NCBI RefSeq assembly: GCF_001543285.1
Contig: NZ_CP014164.1
Location: 1,736,001 to 1,800,000, forward strand
DNA from: Aerococcus viridans
GTDB taxonomy: Bacteria > Bacillota > Bacilli > Lactobacillales > Aerococcaceae
Length of the DNA: 64,000 bases
Direction of reading: 5' to 3'
Below are positions 9,751 through 18,268 of the stretch, one piece after another. Below the pieces are notes generated by a model that worked only from the letters and a program-made list of their open reading frames with translations, had not been told where the DNA came from and did no database searches. Positions within the stretch are counted from its first letter, which is position 1. Each line of letters begins with the position of its first letter. The translations under genes and the position numbers were made by a program.

Positions 9751-10442
9751 TTAAAACAAGTTGAATAGTGGAATTAAAACGATTGGTACGAACATGGATG
9801 GTGCGATGTTCATGACCTTAATGTCAGTAATTTGTAAGAGATTGAAGCCTAAGCCCATAATAATGAGGGACCCTACTGCACCGATTTCTGAGGTTACGAC
9901 GTCTCCTAATAAGGGCGCGATGGATGCGGATAGTAACGATAAGGCTGCTTCATAAATAAATAATGGGATAGCGGCAAAGGCTGACCCAATTCCAAGAGTT
10001 GACGACAAGACAAAGACAAACACAAAGTCTAAGATAGATTTGGCGTACATGGTGGTGTGGTCTAGGAATAAACCAGACTGCAGGGACCCAATGATCGCCA
10101 TTGCGCCGACTACAACGAATAAGGTGGCCGATACAAAGGCTTCTTGAAAGGTAGATTCACCTTCGTCAGCTACTCTTTCTTGGAGTTTTAGGGCAAAATG
10201 GTTCAATTTCCCGTCGAAGTCAACTGTTTCACCGATTAGAGTCCCCATCACTAAGGACAGCACCATGACGATTAGATTGTCTGTTTCAAGGGCACCTTGG
10301 ATACCAATAAATATAACGACCAAGGCGACAGCTGTCATTATGCCTTTTCGTGTGTTGTTTTTTAAGAGGTGACCGAATGTCGTCCTACACCTGCCCCAAA
10401 TACTACGCTAATCGCGTTCACAATTGCCCCCAATATGACCAT
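9751..10442 (-). pseudogene. DUF554 membrane protein, frameshifted near its N-terminus
   Basis: DUF554 proteins (about 230 aa, 6-7 TM helices) begin with a glycine-rich hydrophobic segment. Here an ATG at 10440-10442 with AAGAGGAG starts MVILGAIVNAISVVFGAGVGR and then runs into a stop. The continuation FGHLLKNNTRKGIMTAVALV is in another frame, so one base is missing near 10375-10383. The remaining 195 codons (9751-10338) are intact, with TM segments and GTLIGETVDFDGKLNHF typical of the family. Either a true recent pseudogene or a sequencing error. Function of the family is unknown. Confidence 0.8.
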
Positions 10443-10505
10443 GTCCTAACTCCTCTTATCTTCGTTTTCTTTTGAATTTGATTATAACAAATAATGAGAT
10501 TTTTA

Positions 10506-10560
10506 TGTGTAACTTGTTAACATTTTGTTAAACCCAGTTTCCATGTTATATTTTATGACA
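10506..10560 (+). promoter_or_regulatory. GlnR operators upstream of glnA
   Basis: TGTTATATTTTATGACA (10544-10560) matches the GlnR/TnrA consensus TGTNA-N7-TNACA exactly. TGTGTAACTTGTTAACA (10506-10522) matches except one base of the left half. Two sites in this position are typical of GlnR-controlled glnA genes. No glnR gene is present next to glnA here. Confidence 0.8.
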
Positions 10561-10578
10561 CAAAGCGTTAATTTGCCC

Positions 10579-10607
10579 TTGCATTCTATTAAAAATACAT
10601 TCATAAT
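10579..10607 (+). promoter_or_regulatory. glnA promoter
   Basis: -35 TTGCAT (10579-10584), 17-bp spacer, -10 CATAAT (10602-10607). It lies downstream of the two GlnR boxes and 45 bp upstream of the glnA ATG. Confidence 0.55.
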
Positions 10608-10651
10608 ACACAAGTAGTTAAATTTAGGACGACAAAAAAGGAGCAATTTTT

Positions 10652-11986
10652 ATGCGAACATGGACTAGAGAAGCAATTTTTGAAGACGTAAAAGAGAAAA
10701 ATGTACATTTTATTCGTCTAGCATTTTCAGATGTTAACGGAATTTTGAAAAATGTTGAAATCCCTGTTTCACAGCTAGACAAAGCTTTAGATAACGAAAT
10801 GGCCTTTGATGGTTCTTCTATTGATGGATTTGTCCGTATCGAAGAAGCTGATATGAAGCTACACCCAGACTTGAATACTTGGACTGTTTTCCCTTGGGGT
10901 TCTGATGACAGAAAAGTTGCCATCTTGATTTGTGATATTTATACAACTGATGGTGAGCCATTTGCAGGTGATCCTCGTGGTAACTTAAAACGTATGGTAG
11001 AAAAATTAGATGATTTAGGTTTTTCTGCTTTCAACTTAGGTCCTGAGCCAGAATTCTTCTTGTTCAAACTTGCAGAAGACGGCAACCCAACGACTCGCGT
11101 AAATGATGTTGGTGGTTACTTTGACGTGGCTCCTGTTGATTTAGGTGAAAACTGTCGACGTGAAATCGTATTGGTACTTGAAGATCTTGGTTTTGAAATA
11201 GAAGCTTCTCACCATGAGGTTGCGATCGGCCAACACGAAATCGACTTTAAATACACTGATGTTGTAGATGCTTGCGATAAGATTCAATTATTTAAGTTAA
11301 TCGTTAAAACTGTTGCGCGTAAATACAACTTGCATGCTACTTTCATGCCAAAACCTATTTACGGTATCAATGGTTCTGGTATGCACTGTAACATGTCTTT
11401 ATTCAAGGGAAGCGAAAACGTCTTCTTTGATGCAGATTCTGAAACTCAATTATCTGAAACAGCTATGCAATTTATCGCTGGTGTCTTAGAACATGCTAAA
11501 GCCATCACTGCAGTTGCTAACCCAATTGTAAACTCATACAAGCGTTTAGTTTCAGGCTATGAAGCACCCGTAAACATTGCTTGGTCTGCACGTAACCGTT
11601 CACCACTAATCCGTATCCCAGCAGCTCGCGGGAAATCAACTCGTGTTGAATTACGTTCAGTTGACCCAGCTGCTAACCCTTACTTAGCACTTGCAGCTAT
11701 CTTAGGTGCTGGTCTTAAAGGTATCGAAGACGAAACAGTTGCACCTGCACCAATTTCTCGTAACGTATACAAAATGACTGCTGATGAATTAGTTAACGGT
11801 GGCATTGATAAATTACCTAGCTCTCTATCTCGCGCTTTAGACGAATTAGAAATCGACAACGTTGTACAAGACGCTTTAGGTGCACACATCACTGCAAACT
11901 TTATTTCAAGCAAGCGTATTGAATGCCAAGAATACTTACACCAAGTAACTGACTGGGAATTGAATACATACTTAGAACAATACTAA
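10652..11986 (+). CDS. glnA: glutamine synthetase type I
   Basis: ATP-dependent synthesis of glutamine from glutamate and ammonia; dodecameric cytoplasmic GSI-alpha type of 444 aa. Visible features: N-terminal beta-grasp with [16 protein letters not shown], carrying the Arg at about position 62 that marks Gram-positive feedback-inhibited GS; ATP-site signature [17 protein letters not shown] (about 239-255); catalytic-domain [17 protein letters not shown] and [10 protein letters not shown]. The C-terminal tail that activates GlnR in Bacillus-type systems is present. It starts at ATG after AAAAAGGAG. It is monocistronic, with a strong terminator directly after it and GlnR boxes in front. Confidence 0.98.
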   Translation: MRTWTREAIFEDVKEKNVHFIRLAFSDVNGILKNVEIPVSQLDKALDNEMAFDGSSIDGFVRIEEADMKLHPDLNTWTVFPWGSDDRKVAILICDIYTTDGEPFAGDPRGNLKRMVEKLDDLGFSAFNLGPEPEFFLFKLAEDGNPTTRVNDVGGYFDVAPVDLGENCRREIVLVLEDLGFEIEASHHEVAIGQHEIDFKYTDVVDACDKIQLFKLIVKTVARKYNLHATFMPKPIYGINGSGMHCNMSLFKGSENVFFDADSETQLSETAMQFIAGVLEHAKAITAVANPIVNSYKRLVSGYEAPVNIAWSARNRSPLIRIPAARGKSTRVELRSVDPAANPYLALAAILGAGLKGIEDETVAPAPISRNVYKMTADELVNGGIDKLPSSLSRALDELEIDNVVQDALGAHITANFISSKRIECQEYLHQVTDWELNTYLEQY

Positions 11987-12000
11987 TTTAGGCAAAATGA

Positions 12001-12035
12001 ACACGACTCGGCGAAAGCTAGGTCGTGTTTTTTTA
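12001..12035 (+). terminator. glnA terminator
   Basis: ACACGAC / GTCGTGT stem followed by a T7 run, 14 bp after the glnA stop. Confidence 0.9.
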
Positions 12036-12199
12036 TTGTATACGAATAGAAAAAACACATAACCTAAACAGAAATTCAGATTATGCGTTAAATTTGGTTT
12101 ATTCATTTCTTAACAGTTTGTGTCGCACCCTAGTCAGGTTCGCTTTGGCATTCAGCTATCCACTTCATAATAACTTGCCCAAAAGCTCGCACCCTCTTT

Positions 12200-13033
12200 T
12201 TAAAAGTCGTTCCAGTTTTTATCGTCTGTATACTTGTCAACCACAAAACTGTGATTGGTTTTGTATGTGGACGGTTTTTCTTTTCTTGTAAATCCACGGT
12301 ATGTGTTGCCTTGTTTTTTGGCATTGCGGTTTGAACTCGGCGTGTACTCGTCTTCTTCTACAAGGACTTCTTTGGTCCGGTGCTTTCTAGCTTGTCTTAG
12401 TCGGGATACTTTTTCCGGGTAGCCAGTTTCATCTAATGCTTCTTCGTAGAAGTTGATTAAGGCTAGGGTGTGGTAGGGTTTGACGTAGAAGTAGGCTAAT
12501 CCTAGCGTGAATGGAATCAATAGGTACCATCCGATAAAGCGTAGGTTTAGCCAGATAAATCGCCATTTCCGGCCGCGCATCATCCGGCGAGATTCTGTGA
12601 TGGCTTCAGATGCTGTTAGGATTGGGAAGTCGACGATTAAATAATCGGTCAATGCATATCCAATACCTTTATAAACCGCTGGGAAAAACAACAATAATGA
12701 CCACATGAGTAGGTAAAAACCACGTAGGAATCCTGCCCAAGTGAATTTAATTGAATCGCGCATAATGGGCCCAATAATGTCACGGTGGATTCGTATCGGT
12801 CGTTGGTTATTCTTCACCATCAATGACCGTAGATAAGCCATTTCAGCTCCGGCAATAAAAACGATCTCGATAATCATAATCAGAATGCTGATGGGGAAAA
12901 GGACGAAGGATACTGCAGTTGGTACGGTCCCAATTATCCATACGATTGCCCAATAAATAATGGTAAATAAGACAAACCAACCTATATTTTGGCTTAGCGT
13001 CTCTTTAGCTTTTACTTTTAAATTTCTTCGCAA
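12200..13033 (-). CDS. DUF975 family membrane protein
   Basis: 277-aa integral membrane protein matching the DUF975 pattern. A cytosolic start (RRNLKVKAKETLSQNIGWF) is followed by about six hydrophobic segments, with RDSIKFTWAGFLRGFYLLMW and ASEAITESRRMMRGRKW, typical of the family, between them. The charged C-terminal tail of about 80 residues is cytoplasmic. The TTG start is correctly spaced after GGAGG. Function unknown. It is convergent with glnA. Confidence 0.75.
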   Translation of the reverse strand: MRRNLKVKAKETLSQNIGWFVLFTIIYWAIVWIIGTVPTAVSFVLFPISILIMIIEIVFIAGAEMAYLRSLMVKNNQRPIRIHRDIIGPIMRDSIKFTWAGFLRGFYLLMWSLLLFFPAVYKGIGYALTDYLIVDFPILTASEAITESRRMMRGRKWRFIWLNLRFIGWYLLIPFTLGLAYFYVKPYHTLALINFYEEALDETGYPEKVSRLRQARKHRTKEVLVEEDEYTPSSNRNAKKQGNTYRGFTRKEKPSTYKTNHSFVVDKYTDDKNWNDF

Positions 13034-13201
13034 TCACGGTCACCTCCTCATTAAAAATCATCCATTGATTATGTTCAAATAGTACTTGTCTAATCGATAA
13101 ACTTTTAGACACCAGTACTTACCTTTCAGACCAGCTAATCTTATATAAGTATTTTATCAAATTCTCAAGTTTCGCCATCCACCCTAGGACCTATTTCAAA
13201 C

Positions 13202-13238
13202 AAAAGAATAGCCTTGAATACCGTTGTACTCAAGGCTG
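13202..13238 (-). terminator. terminator after zinc metallopeptidase gene
   Basis: Minus-strand AGCCTTGA / TCAAGGCT stem with ATTCTTTTG tail, about 28 bp past the stop at 13266. Confidence 0.65.
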
Positions 13239-13265
13239 TCCTTCGCCAGTAATAATGGTTACATC

Positions 13266-13964
13266 TTAGTCGCGAGAACGACCACCAAATAAAATCAAGA
13301 CACGTAGTAATGACAAGGCACCTGCGATAGCTGAAGCGACGTAAGTCATAGCTGCAGCGTTCAAGGTTTTACGAGCATATGGTAATTCTTTGGCTGTTAA
13401 AATATGCCCATCTTCCATAATTTGTAGCGCACGTTTAGAGGCGTCAAATTCGACTGGTAAGGTCACTAGTTGGAAAAGTAAGGTTAAAGAGAACAAGATA
13501 ATCCCAATGTTGATAAGGGTCTCGTTATAGCCCGCGATGGCACCTAGGATTAAGATTGGCCAAGACATTTTTGAACCGATATTGACAGCGGGTACAATCT
13601 TTTGACGTAGGGTCATCATGAAATAACCTTGGGCATCTTGAACCGCGTGACCACACTCGTGGGCTGCAACGCCGATAGCAGCAATCGATTTTGAATTTGC
13701 TGTGGCGTCAGATAAACGCAATACTTTATTGCTTGGATCATAGTGGTCAGTTAAGTTACCGGAAATACGTTCAACTCGAACATTGGTAATACCTGAATAT
13801 TCTAGGATGTATTCGGCAACTTGGGTACCGGTCATCCCTTTTGCAGTGGCATATTTACTATATTTATTAAATGTGCGATTTACGTTGGCACTTGCGATGG
13901 ACGCGATTACAGCACCAATAATAATTAAGATATAAGTCCAGTCAAACATCATGGGGAAAAACAT
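13266..13964 (-). CDS. membrane zinc metallopeptidase (YugP family)
   Basis: 232-aa Zn_peptidase_2 / YugP-type protein. Zinc motif HECGH (AAHECGHAVQDAQGY) at about 113, preceded by SDATANSKSIAAIGVA. An N-terminal TM segment (WTYILIIIGAVIASIAS) and two or three C-terminal TM helices anchor it in the membrane. The conserved family motif LRVLILFGGRSRD closes the protein. Substrate unknown; predicted membrane protease. ATG after AAGGAGTG. Probably a single-gene transcript. Confidence 0.88.
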   Translation of the reverse strand: MFFPMMFDWTYILIIIGAVIASIASANVNRTFNKYSKYATAKGMTGTQVAEYILEYSGITNVRVERISGNLTDHYDPSNKVLRLSDATANSKSIAAIGVAAHECGHAVQDAQGYFMMTLRQKIVPAVNIGSKMSWPILILGAIAGYNETLINIGIILFSLTLLFQLVTLPVEFDASKRALQIMEDGHILTAKELPYARKTLNAAAMTYVASAIAGALSLLRVLILFGGRSRD

Positions 13965-14025
13965 TGAATCACTCCTTCTTTCATATTATAACATCTAACT
14001 CCGCCCTGGCCAATGCGGATGCTGG

Positions 14026-15039
14026 TTAGGGGGTCATGATTTGTTGGTGGATGATGTCGATAACTTCCTGACTTTCTGGTAGGTTGTTCAGGTAGAATTC
14101 ATGGTGCATGTAATCAAACTGGTAGTAGTTACTGGTATGATTATGGACACGTAATCGACGGTGCAACCAACGGCCGTCGCAGGCGTGGCTGTCATCCGAT
14201 CCGTTAATGAAATCAACTGCTGGCATTGAGTCAATTGGCATTTTGGCATAGTTCAAGGCAGGGTTTTTATCCCGCCAGATCGTTTTTAAGGCATTGACCT
14301 TGGTGGCGTCAAATTGCACATCATTCGGGTTGATGTTGACGTCATCAAAACTAGTATTTAGCCATGGTGACAGTAAAATCACTCGTTTCACAGGCTGGCC
14401 GATTTGGTCCATCCGGTCCGCAACCAATAAGGCTGGAATCGCACCTGTATCAGAAGCGAGGAAGTAGACATTTTCTAGTGACCGTCCCTTTTTGTCAGCG
14501 ATTTCTTCTATTAGAGCTGTAATCCGCCCGGCTTCAGCGCGTAAGTCATAATTAGCGAATGACCGCAGCAAGGGAATTGATACATTCGCCTCATCTTCAA
14601 AGCGGTTAGCTATTTTTCGGACGAAGGCCCATTCACGCTCTTGTAAGGTATGAATCCCGCTACCGCCATGAAAATAAATAATCCAGGGCTTGTCATTCTT
14701 TGTAGGCGTGTCTTGTGAGTCCAATACCGGTTCCGTATCAATATCCGTCAGCTCGACGATGACACCCTTTTTGCCACGGTGAATCTCTGAAGCATGGTCC
14801 CGGGTAATAAAAAATAAGTTTTCGTGGTTAATGCTCCTTTTAGCTAGGTCTTCAGTTGCCTGTTTCTTGCTATTGGCAGGGGTTAATCGATTAGCTTCCC
14901 GCTTAATCCTCATACCATCTTGTATCACCTTGCTGCGCACCGATCGCTCTTGACTCATGGCATGATAAACATAGCCGACGCCTGTTGCAGCAGCTGCTAA
15001 CCCTAGTCGCCAAATTCGGTTATTGTCCTGCTTACTCAT
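14026..15039 (-). CDS. alpha/beta hydrolase-like protein with Thr at the nucleophile elbow
   Basis: 337-aa protein: N-terminal hydrophobic anchor (IWRLGLAAAATGVGYVYHAM), then an HSL-type alpha/beta hydrolase domain. The oxyanion motif HGGSG is at about 140. The nucleophile elbow, normally Gly-Asp-Ser-Ala-Gly, reads Ser-Asp-Thr-Gly-Ala (YFLASDTGAIP), placing Thr where Ser is expected. Candidate acid and base are in VDFINGSDDSHACD and FDYMHHEFY. It may be a weak esterase with Thr nucleophile, or a non-catalytic family member. ATG start after GGGGAGGAG. No obvious operon partner. Confidence 0.75.
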   Translation of the reverse strand: MSKQDNNRIWRLGLAAAATGVGYVYHAMSQERSVRSKVIQDGMRIKREANRLTPANSKKQATEDLAKRSINHENLFFITRDHASEIHRGKKGVIVELTDIDTEPVLDSQDTPTKNDKPWIIYFHGGSGIHTLQEREWAFVRKIANRFEDEANVSIPLLRSFANYDLRAEAGRITALIEEIADKKGRSLENVYFLASDTGAIPALLVADRMDQIGQPVKRVILLSPWLNTSFDDVNINPNDVQFDATKVNALKTIWRDKNPALNYAKMPIDSMPAVDFINGSDDSHACDGRWLHRRLRVHNHTSNYYQFDYMHHEFYLNNLPESQEVIDIIHQQIMTP

Positions 15040-15252
15040 TCTTGCACGCTCCTCCCCATTTTCTTCATCATAAAACTTGCACAGCTCTTTAGTCTATTAT
15101 AACTGAACACCTGGCATTGGATAGGGACTAAAGTCCTAATTTCTGGCAAAAGAATTCCTACATTTTCCTTAGCATTTGTTAAAAATTATATTAATTTCTT
15201 GAGATGTTCGCTTAAGTCTCGTATCATTAAGGGTATATTATACTTTATGGGT

Positions 15253-15313
15253 TATTACCGCAATTCTACACCCAAAAATACAGCATTCATTTCTGTTATT
15301 CACTGCGGTAATA
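15253..15313 (+). promoter_or_regulatory. long-range inverted repeat upstream of ykyA-like gene
   Basis: Perfect 10-bp arms TATTACCGCA (15253-15262) and TGCGGTAATA (15304-15313) enclose a 41-nt loop, ending 30 bp before the lipoprotein start. It may be a leader RNA structure or paired operator half-sites. The rest of the 15040-15343 gap shows only AT-rich promoter-like sequence. Confidence 0.5.
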
Positions 15314-15343
15314 CGAGAAAAAAATAGAATAAGGAGATAGATA

Positions 15344-15970
15344 ATGGTATTGAAGAAACTATCCACCCTTGCAATCGTCGGGGCGAGCATTGGGGTATTA
15401 GCAGCCTGCTCTAGGACACCAGACCAAGTGGTGACAAAGTCAGCCGAAAACGCCCAAGCTATGATGGGGCAATTAGAATCCATTCAAACGCAGGAAATGG
15501 CTTTACAAGATGCTTTTGAAGAAGATTTAGCAGCTGACGAAAGTCTAACCAACTTGACTGAATCAGGCACGGGTGCAACACGGGAAAACCTACAAACCAG
15601 ACAAGAAGAATTTGACGAATTAAAATCGCTTTTTGAAGATTTCCAAGGTCAGGTTGAAAGTTTAAATGAATTTGACGAAACTGACTTCACAGCCGGGGAA
15701 GATTTCGCCAACTTTGATGCGTCTCGGCAATTAGCTGACAGCGTGAACACGCAAATGAGCGCCTACATTGAAAACTACCAAGCTGTTTTGGAAAAAGAAG
15801 ATGCTTATTACACAAGTTTAGCAGCTGAAGACAGCGATCTAACGACCTTCTCTGACGGCCTAGCGGAAATTAACGGCAACTTTAAAACGTCACAAGCAGC
15901 CTTATCTGAAATGTTGCCTGACTTAACGGAATTGGCCAAACTTTCGCAAACAGAAAATCAAGCACAATAA
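15344..15970 (+). CDS. YkyA-like cell-wall-binding lipoprotein
   Basis: 208-aa lipoprotein. The signal peptide with lipobox LAAC (Cys about residue 22) directs lipidation and anchoring outside the membrane. The mature part is acidic and almost wholly helical/coiled (SAENAQAMMGQLESIQTQEM, and ETLQTRQEEF-like segments), as in the PF10368 YkyA family. The role of the family is unclear; wall-associated in Bacillus. It starts at ATG after AAGGAG. Followed 26 bp later by the glycoside-hydrolase-like gene, likely the same operon. Confidence 0.8.
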   Translation: MVLKKLSTLAIVGASIGVLAACSRTPDQVVTKSAENAQAMMGQLESIQTQEMALQDAFEEDLAADESLTNLTESGTGATRENLQTRQEEFDELKSLFEDFQGQVESLNEFDETDFTAGEDFANFDASRQLADSVNTQMSAYIENYQAVLEKEDAYYTSLAAEDSDLTTFSDGLAEINGNFKTSQAALSEMLPDLTELAKLSQTENQAQ

Positions 15971-15996
15971 AATGAAATAGAACGGAGGCCAGAACC

Positions 15997-17421
15997 TTGA
16001 AAGACAATCAATCCAATCCAAATTCGGATATTAAGACAACTTTAGACCCAAAAAACGAAGGACCTAAATTCAATTGGAAACTTGTTTTAGGGCTACTCAC
16101 AGCCATTGTATTAGGTTTAGCCTTAATCTTTGGCATTCGAACAGACTGGTATGGCTTAGCCAATGAAAATAACCAAGAAGAATCCGCAAGTAATGAAAGT
16201 TCGTCTGAACAAAACGCTGAATCTACCAGTGAATCTGGTGAATCAACTGAAGCAAGTCGTGAAGATGCTAGCGATACAGCGACAAGCGGTGAAGGTGACG
16301 GTGCACAATTACCAAATGTTTCTACAGAAGCAACGGCTTTATTAAACCAACCAAAAAATTTACCCTCAAAATTCCAATACGATTCAGGTTACGATATTGC
16401 CTATCCTGAAGACGGGGTAAAAGGGATTTACCTATCAGCTGCCGGTGCCACTGACCAAGCCCTATTTGATGAAAATATGGCCCTTTTAGATGAAACCAAT
16501 CTAAATTCAGTCGTACTAGATGTCAAAGACGACTACGGGAATATTACTATGGACCTACCGTCAGAAGATGATACGGTCAACAACAACGAAACAGATAGTA
16601 TTGACGGCGAAGGCATGATGCAAACTTTCGAAGACAAACAAATCTATCCAATCGCTCGTATCACAACCTTTAAAGATACCAAGCTAGCTAACGCTGATCC
16701 ATCACGTACCTTCCTAACAGAATCTGGTGAAGTATGGACTAACGATGGTGGCGATGCCTTCTTAAACCCATACAACAAAGATAACTGGGAATACCTTGTA
16801 GAGGTCGCTAAATCAGCCGCTCGCGCTGGTTATAAGGATATTCAATTTGACTATGTCCGCTTCCCAGAAGGATTTGAAACTTTCGGTGAAACCTTAACTT
16901 ACGATATGGGTGACTACGCTGAATATGGAAAAGCTTCAACTGAAGCCCGTCAAATGGTTATCGCAGACTTCCTAGCTTATGCCCGTGAAGAACTTGAACC
17001 ATATGGTGTAGATGTTTCTGCAGATATCTTTGGTTACGTGACAGATGTTGTGGCAACACCTGGTATCGGTCAAAACTACAACATGATCGCTGAAAATGTC
17101 GATGTCATTTCATCAATGATCTACCCTTCTCACTGGGGTCCTGGCTACTTCGGCTTAGACTACCCTGACTTGTACCCATATGAAGTTGTACAAGCTTATA
17201 TGGGAAAAGAGAATGCTTTAAATGCTGAGCTGGAAGAAGCACCAGTATCTAGACCTTGGTTGCAAGACTTTACCGCATCATACCTAGCGGAAGGTACTTA
17301 TGCTGAGTACGGCGCGGCCGAAGTACAAGAACAAATTGACGCTGTTATTGAAAGTGGCGCCAAGGAATACCTACTTTGGGATGCATCAAACACCTACACA
17401 AAAGGTGTAGATTACAAATAA
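15997..17421 (+). CDS. membrane-anchored putative glycoside hydrolase (DUF4015-like)
   Basis: 474 aa: cytosolic N-terminus, one TM helix (WKLVLGLLTAIVLGLALIFGI, about 27-47), a Ser/Glu/Thr-rich linker (about 55-105), and an extracellular TIM-barrel-type domain. Core motifs include KGIYLSAAGA, LNSVVLDVKDDYG, DIQFDYVRFPEGF and VDVISSMIYPSHWGPGYFG, which match the GH-like DUF4015 family. Predicted to act on cell-surface polysaccharide; substrate unknown. The start is TTG (15997) preceded by GGAGG. A strong terminator follows. Confidence 0.82.
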   Translation: MKDNQSNPNSDIKTTLDPKNEGPKFNWKLVLGLLTAIVLGLALIFGIRTDWYGLANENNQEESASNESSSEQNAESTSESGESTEASREDASDTATSGEGDGAQLPNVSTEATALLNQPKNLPSKFQYDSGYDIAYPEDGVKGIYLSAAGATDQALFDENMALLDETNLNSVVLDVKDDYGNITMDLPSEDDTVNNNETDSIDGEGMMQTFEDKQIYPIARITTFKDTKLANADPSRTFLTESGEVWTNDGGDAFLNPYNKDNWEYLVEVAKSAARAGYKDIQFDYVRFPEGFETFGETLTYDMGDYAEYGKASTEARQMVIADFLAYAREELEPYGVDVSADIFGYVTDVVATPGIGQNYNMIAENVDVISSMIYPSHWGPGYFGLDYPDLYPYEVVQAYMGKENALNAELEEAPVSRPWLQDFTASYLAEGTYAEYGAAEVQEQIDAVIESGAKEYLLWDASNTYTKGVDYK

Positions 17422-17432
17422 TCGTAGTAAAC

Positions 17433-17468
17433 AAAAACTCGACGTCAGCTGGCGTCGAGTTTTTGTTT
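17433..17468 (+). terminator. terminator after DUF4015-like gene
   Basis: AACTCGACG / CGTCGAGTT stem followed by a T5 run. Confidence 0.88.
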
Positions 17469-17645
17469 TTTTCAAGTAGTGTTGGTAGGCGTTTTTAAGG
17501 AATTTTCACTAACACTATTTTTGTGCATACAAAATGGCCATGCTTTCCTAAAATAAAGTAAAACACCACATCATACTTGAAAGAAGGAAAATCATGACCT
17601 ATTCATTTATTGTACAATTGTTATGCAGACTTTACGAGACAATTT

Positions 17646-18188
17646 CTACTTAATGATTTCAGTGTGGAAACACCGTGTCATATGCTGAAGCATAGTGTCC
17701 CCTAAATCTGTAAAGGTTGCAACACCATTAGCATGGACTTTCGTTTGAAAACCATAGGCATCTGCCCCACTAACCGTATTGAAAACACAAATATCTGTGG
17801 TTACACCAACAACATGGACTGTATCAACGTCTTTATCAAGCAATAAATCCGCCAAACCAGTATTAAAGAAGCTATTGTAATTTTCTTTAGGTAGGTATGT
17901 GACCAATTCATTGTCTTGGTTGGCTTGGAACCAGTCTTGCAATTCACCATAAAGTGCTTGTCCTTCTGTACCCACCACATTATGGGCTGGCCACAATTTA
18001 AAGTGGGGATCATCCACTTGATGAGCGTCCATAGCCACGACCACATCCTTCCCTTGGCTGATAAAGTCTTCTGCCAGAGATTTAATGTAGGGAACGATGG
18101 CTTGACCTGGTTGGCCAACGGTTAATGAACCGTCTGGTGCCACAAAATCGTTACTCATATCTACAATGATTAATGCTTCTTTATCCAT
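17646..18188 (-). CDS. isochorismatase-family hydrolase, nicotinamidase-like
   Basis: 180-aa cysteine hydrolase. The catalytic triad fits nicotinamidase PncA: Asp in LIIVDMSNDF (residue 9), Lys in YLPKENYNSF (about 100), Cys in VTTDICVFNT (about 134). The metal-site DAHQVDDPHFKLWPAH resembles the PncA zinc region (D-x-H...H). It likely converts nicotinamide to nicotinate for NAD salvage. ATG after GAGGGG. It stands alone. Other isochorismatase-family amidases remain possible. Confidence 0.85.
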   Translation of the reverse strand: MDKEALIIVDMSNDFVAPDGSLTVGQPGQAIVPYIKSLAEDFISQGKDVVVAMDAHQVDDPHFKLWPAHNVVGTEGQALYGELQDWFQANQDNELVTYLPKENYNSFFNTGLADLLLDKDVDTVHVVGVTTDICVFNTVSGADAYGFQTKVHANGVATFTDLGDTMLQHMTRCFHTEIIK

Positions 18189-18268
18189 GAAATCAACCCC
18201 TCAATCGTCATTTTCATCATTCTTTGAAAAATAAATTTGCATTTCTATACACAATATTTATCCTTGTC

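Noticed and set aside
12101..12200. GTGCGAC/GGTGCGA sequences resembling a group II intron 5' end or riboswitch core
   Set aside because: No domain V, no reverse transcriptase, and no match to a known riboswitch layout.
17594..17653. 19-codon ORF (MTYSFIVQLLCRLYETIST) with AAGGA in front
   Set aside because: Too short and overlaps the nicotinamidase gene end; no other support.
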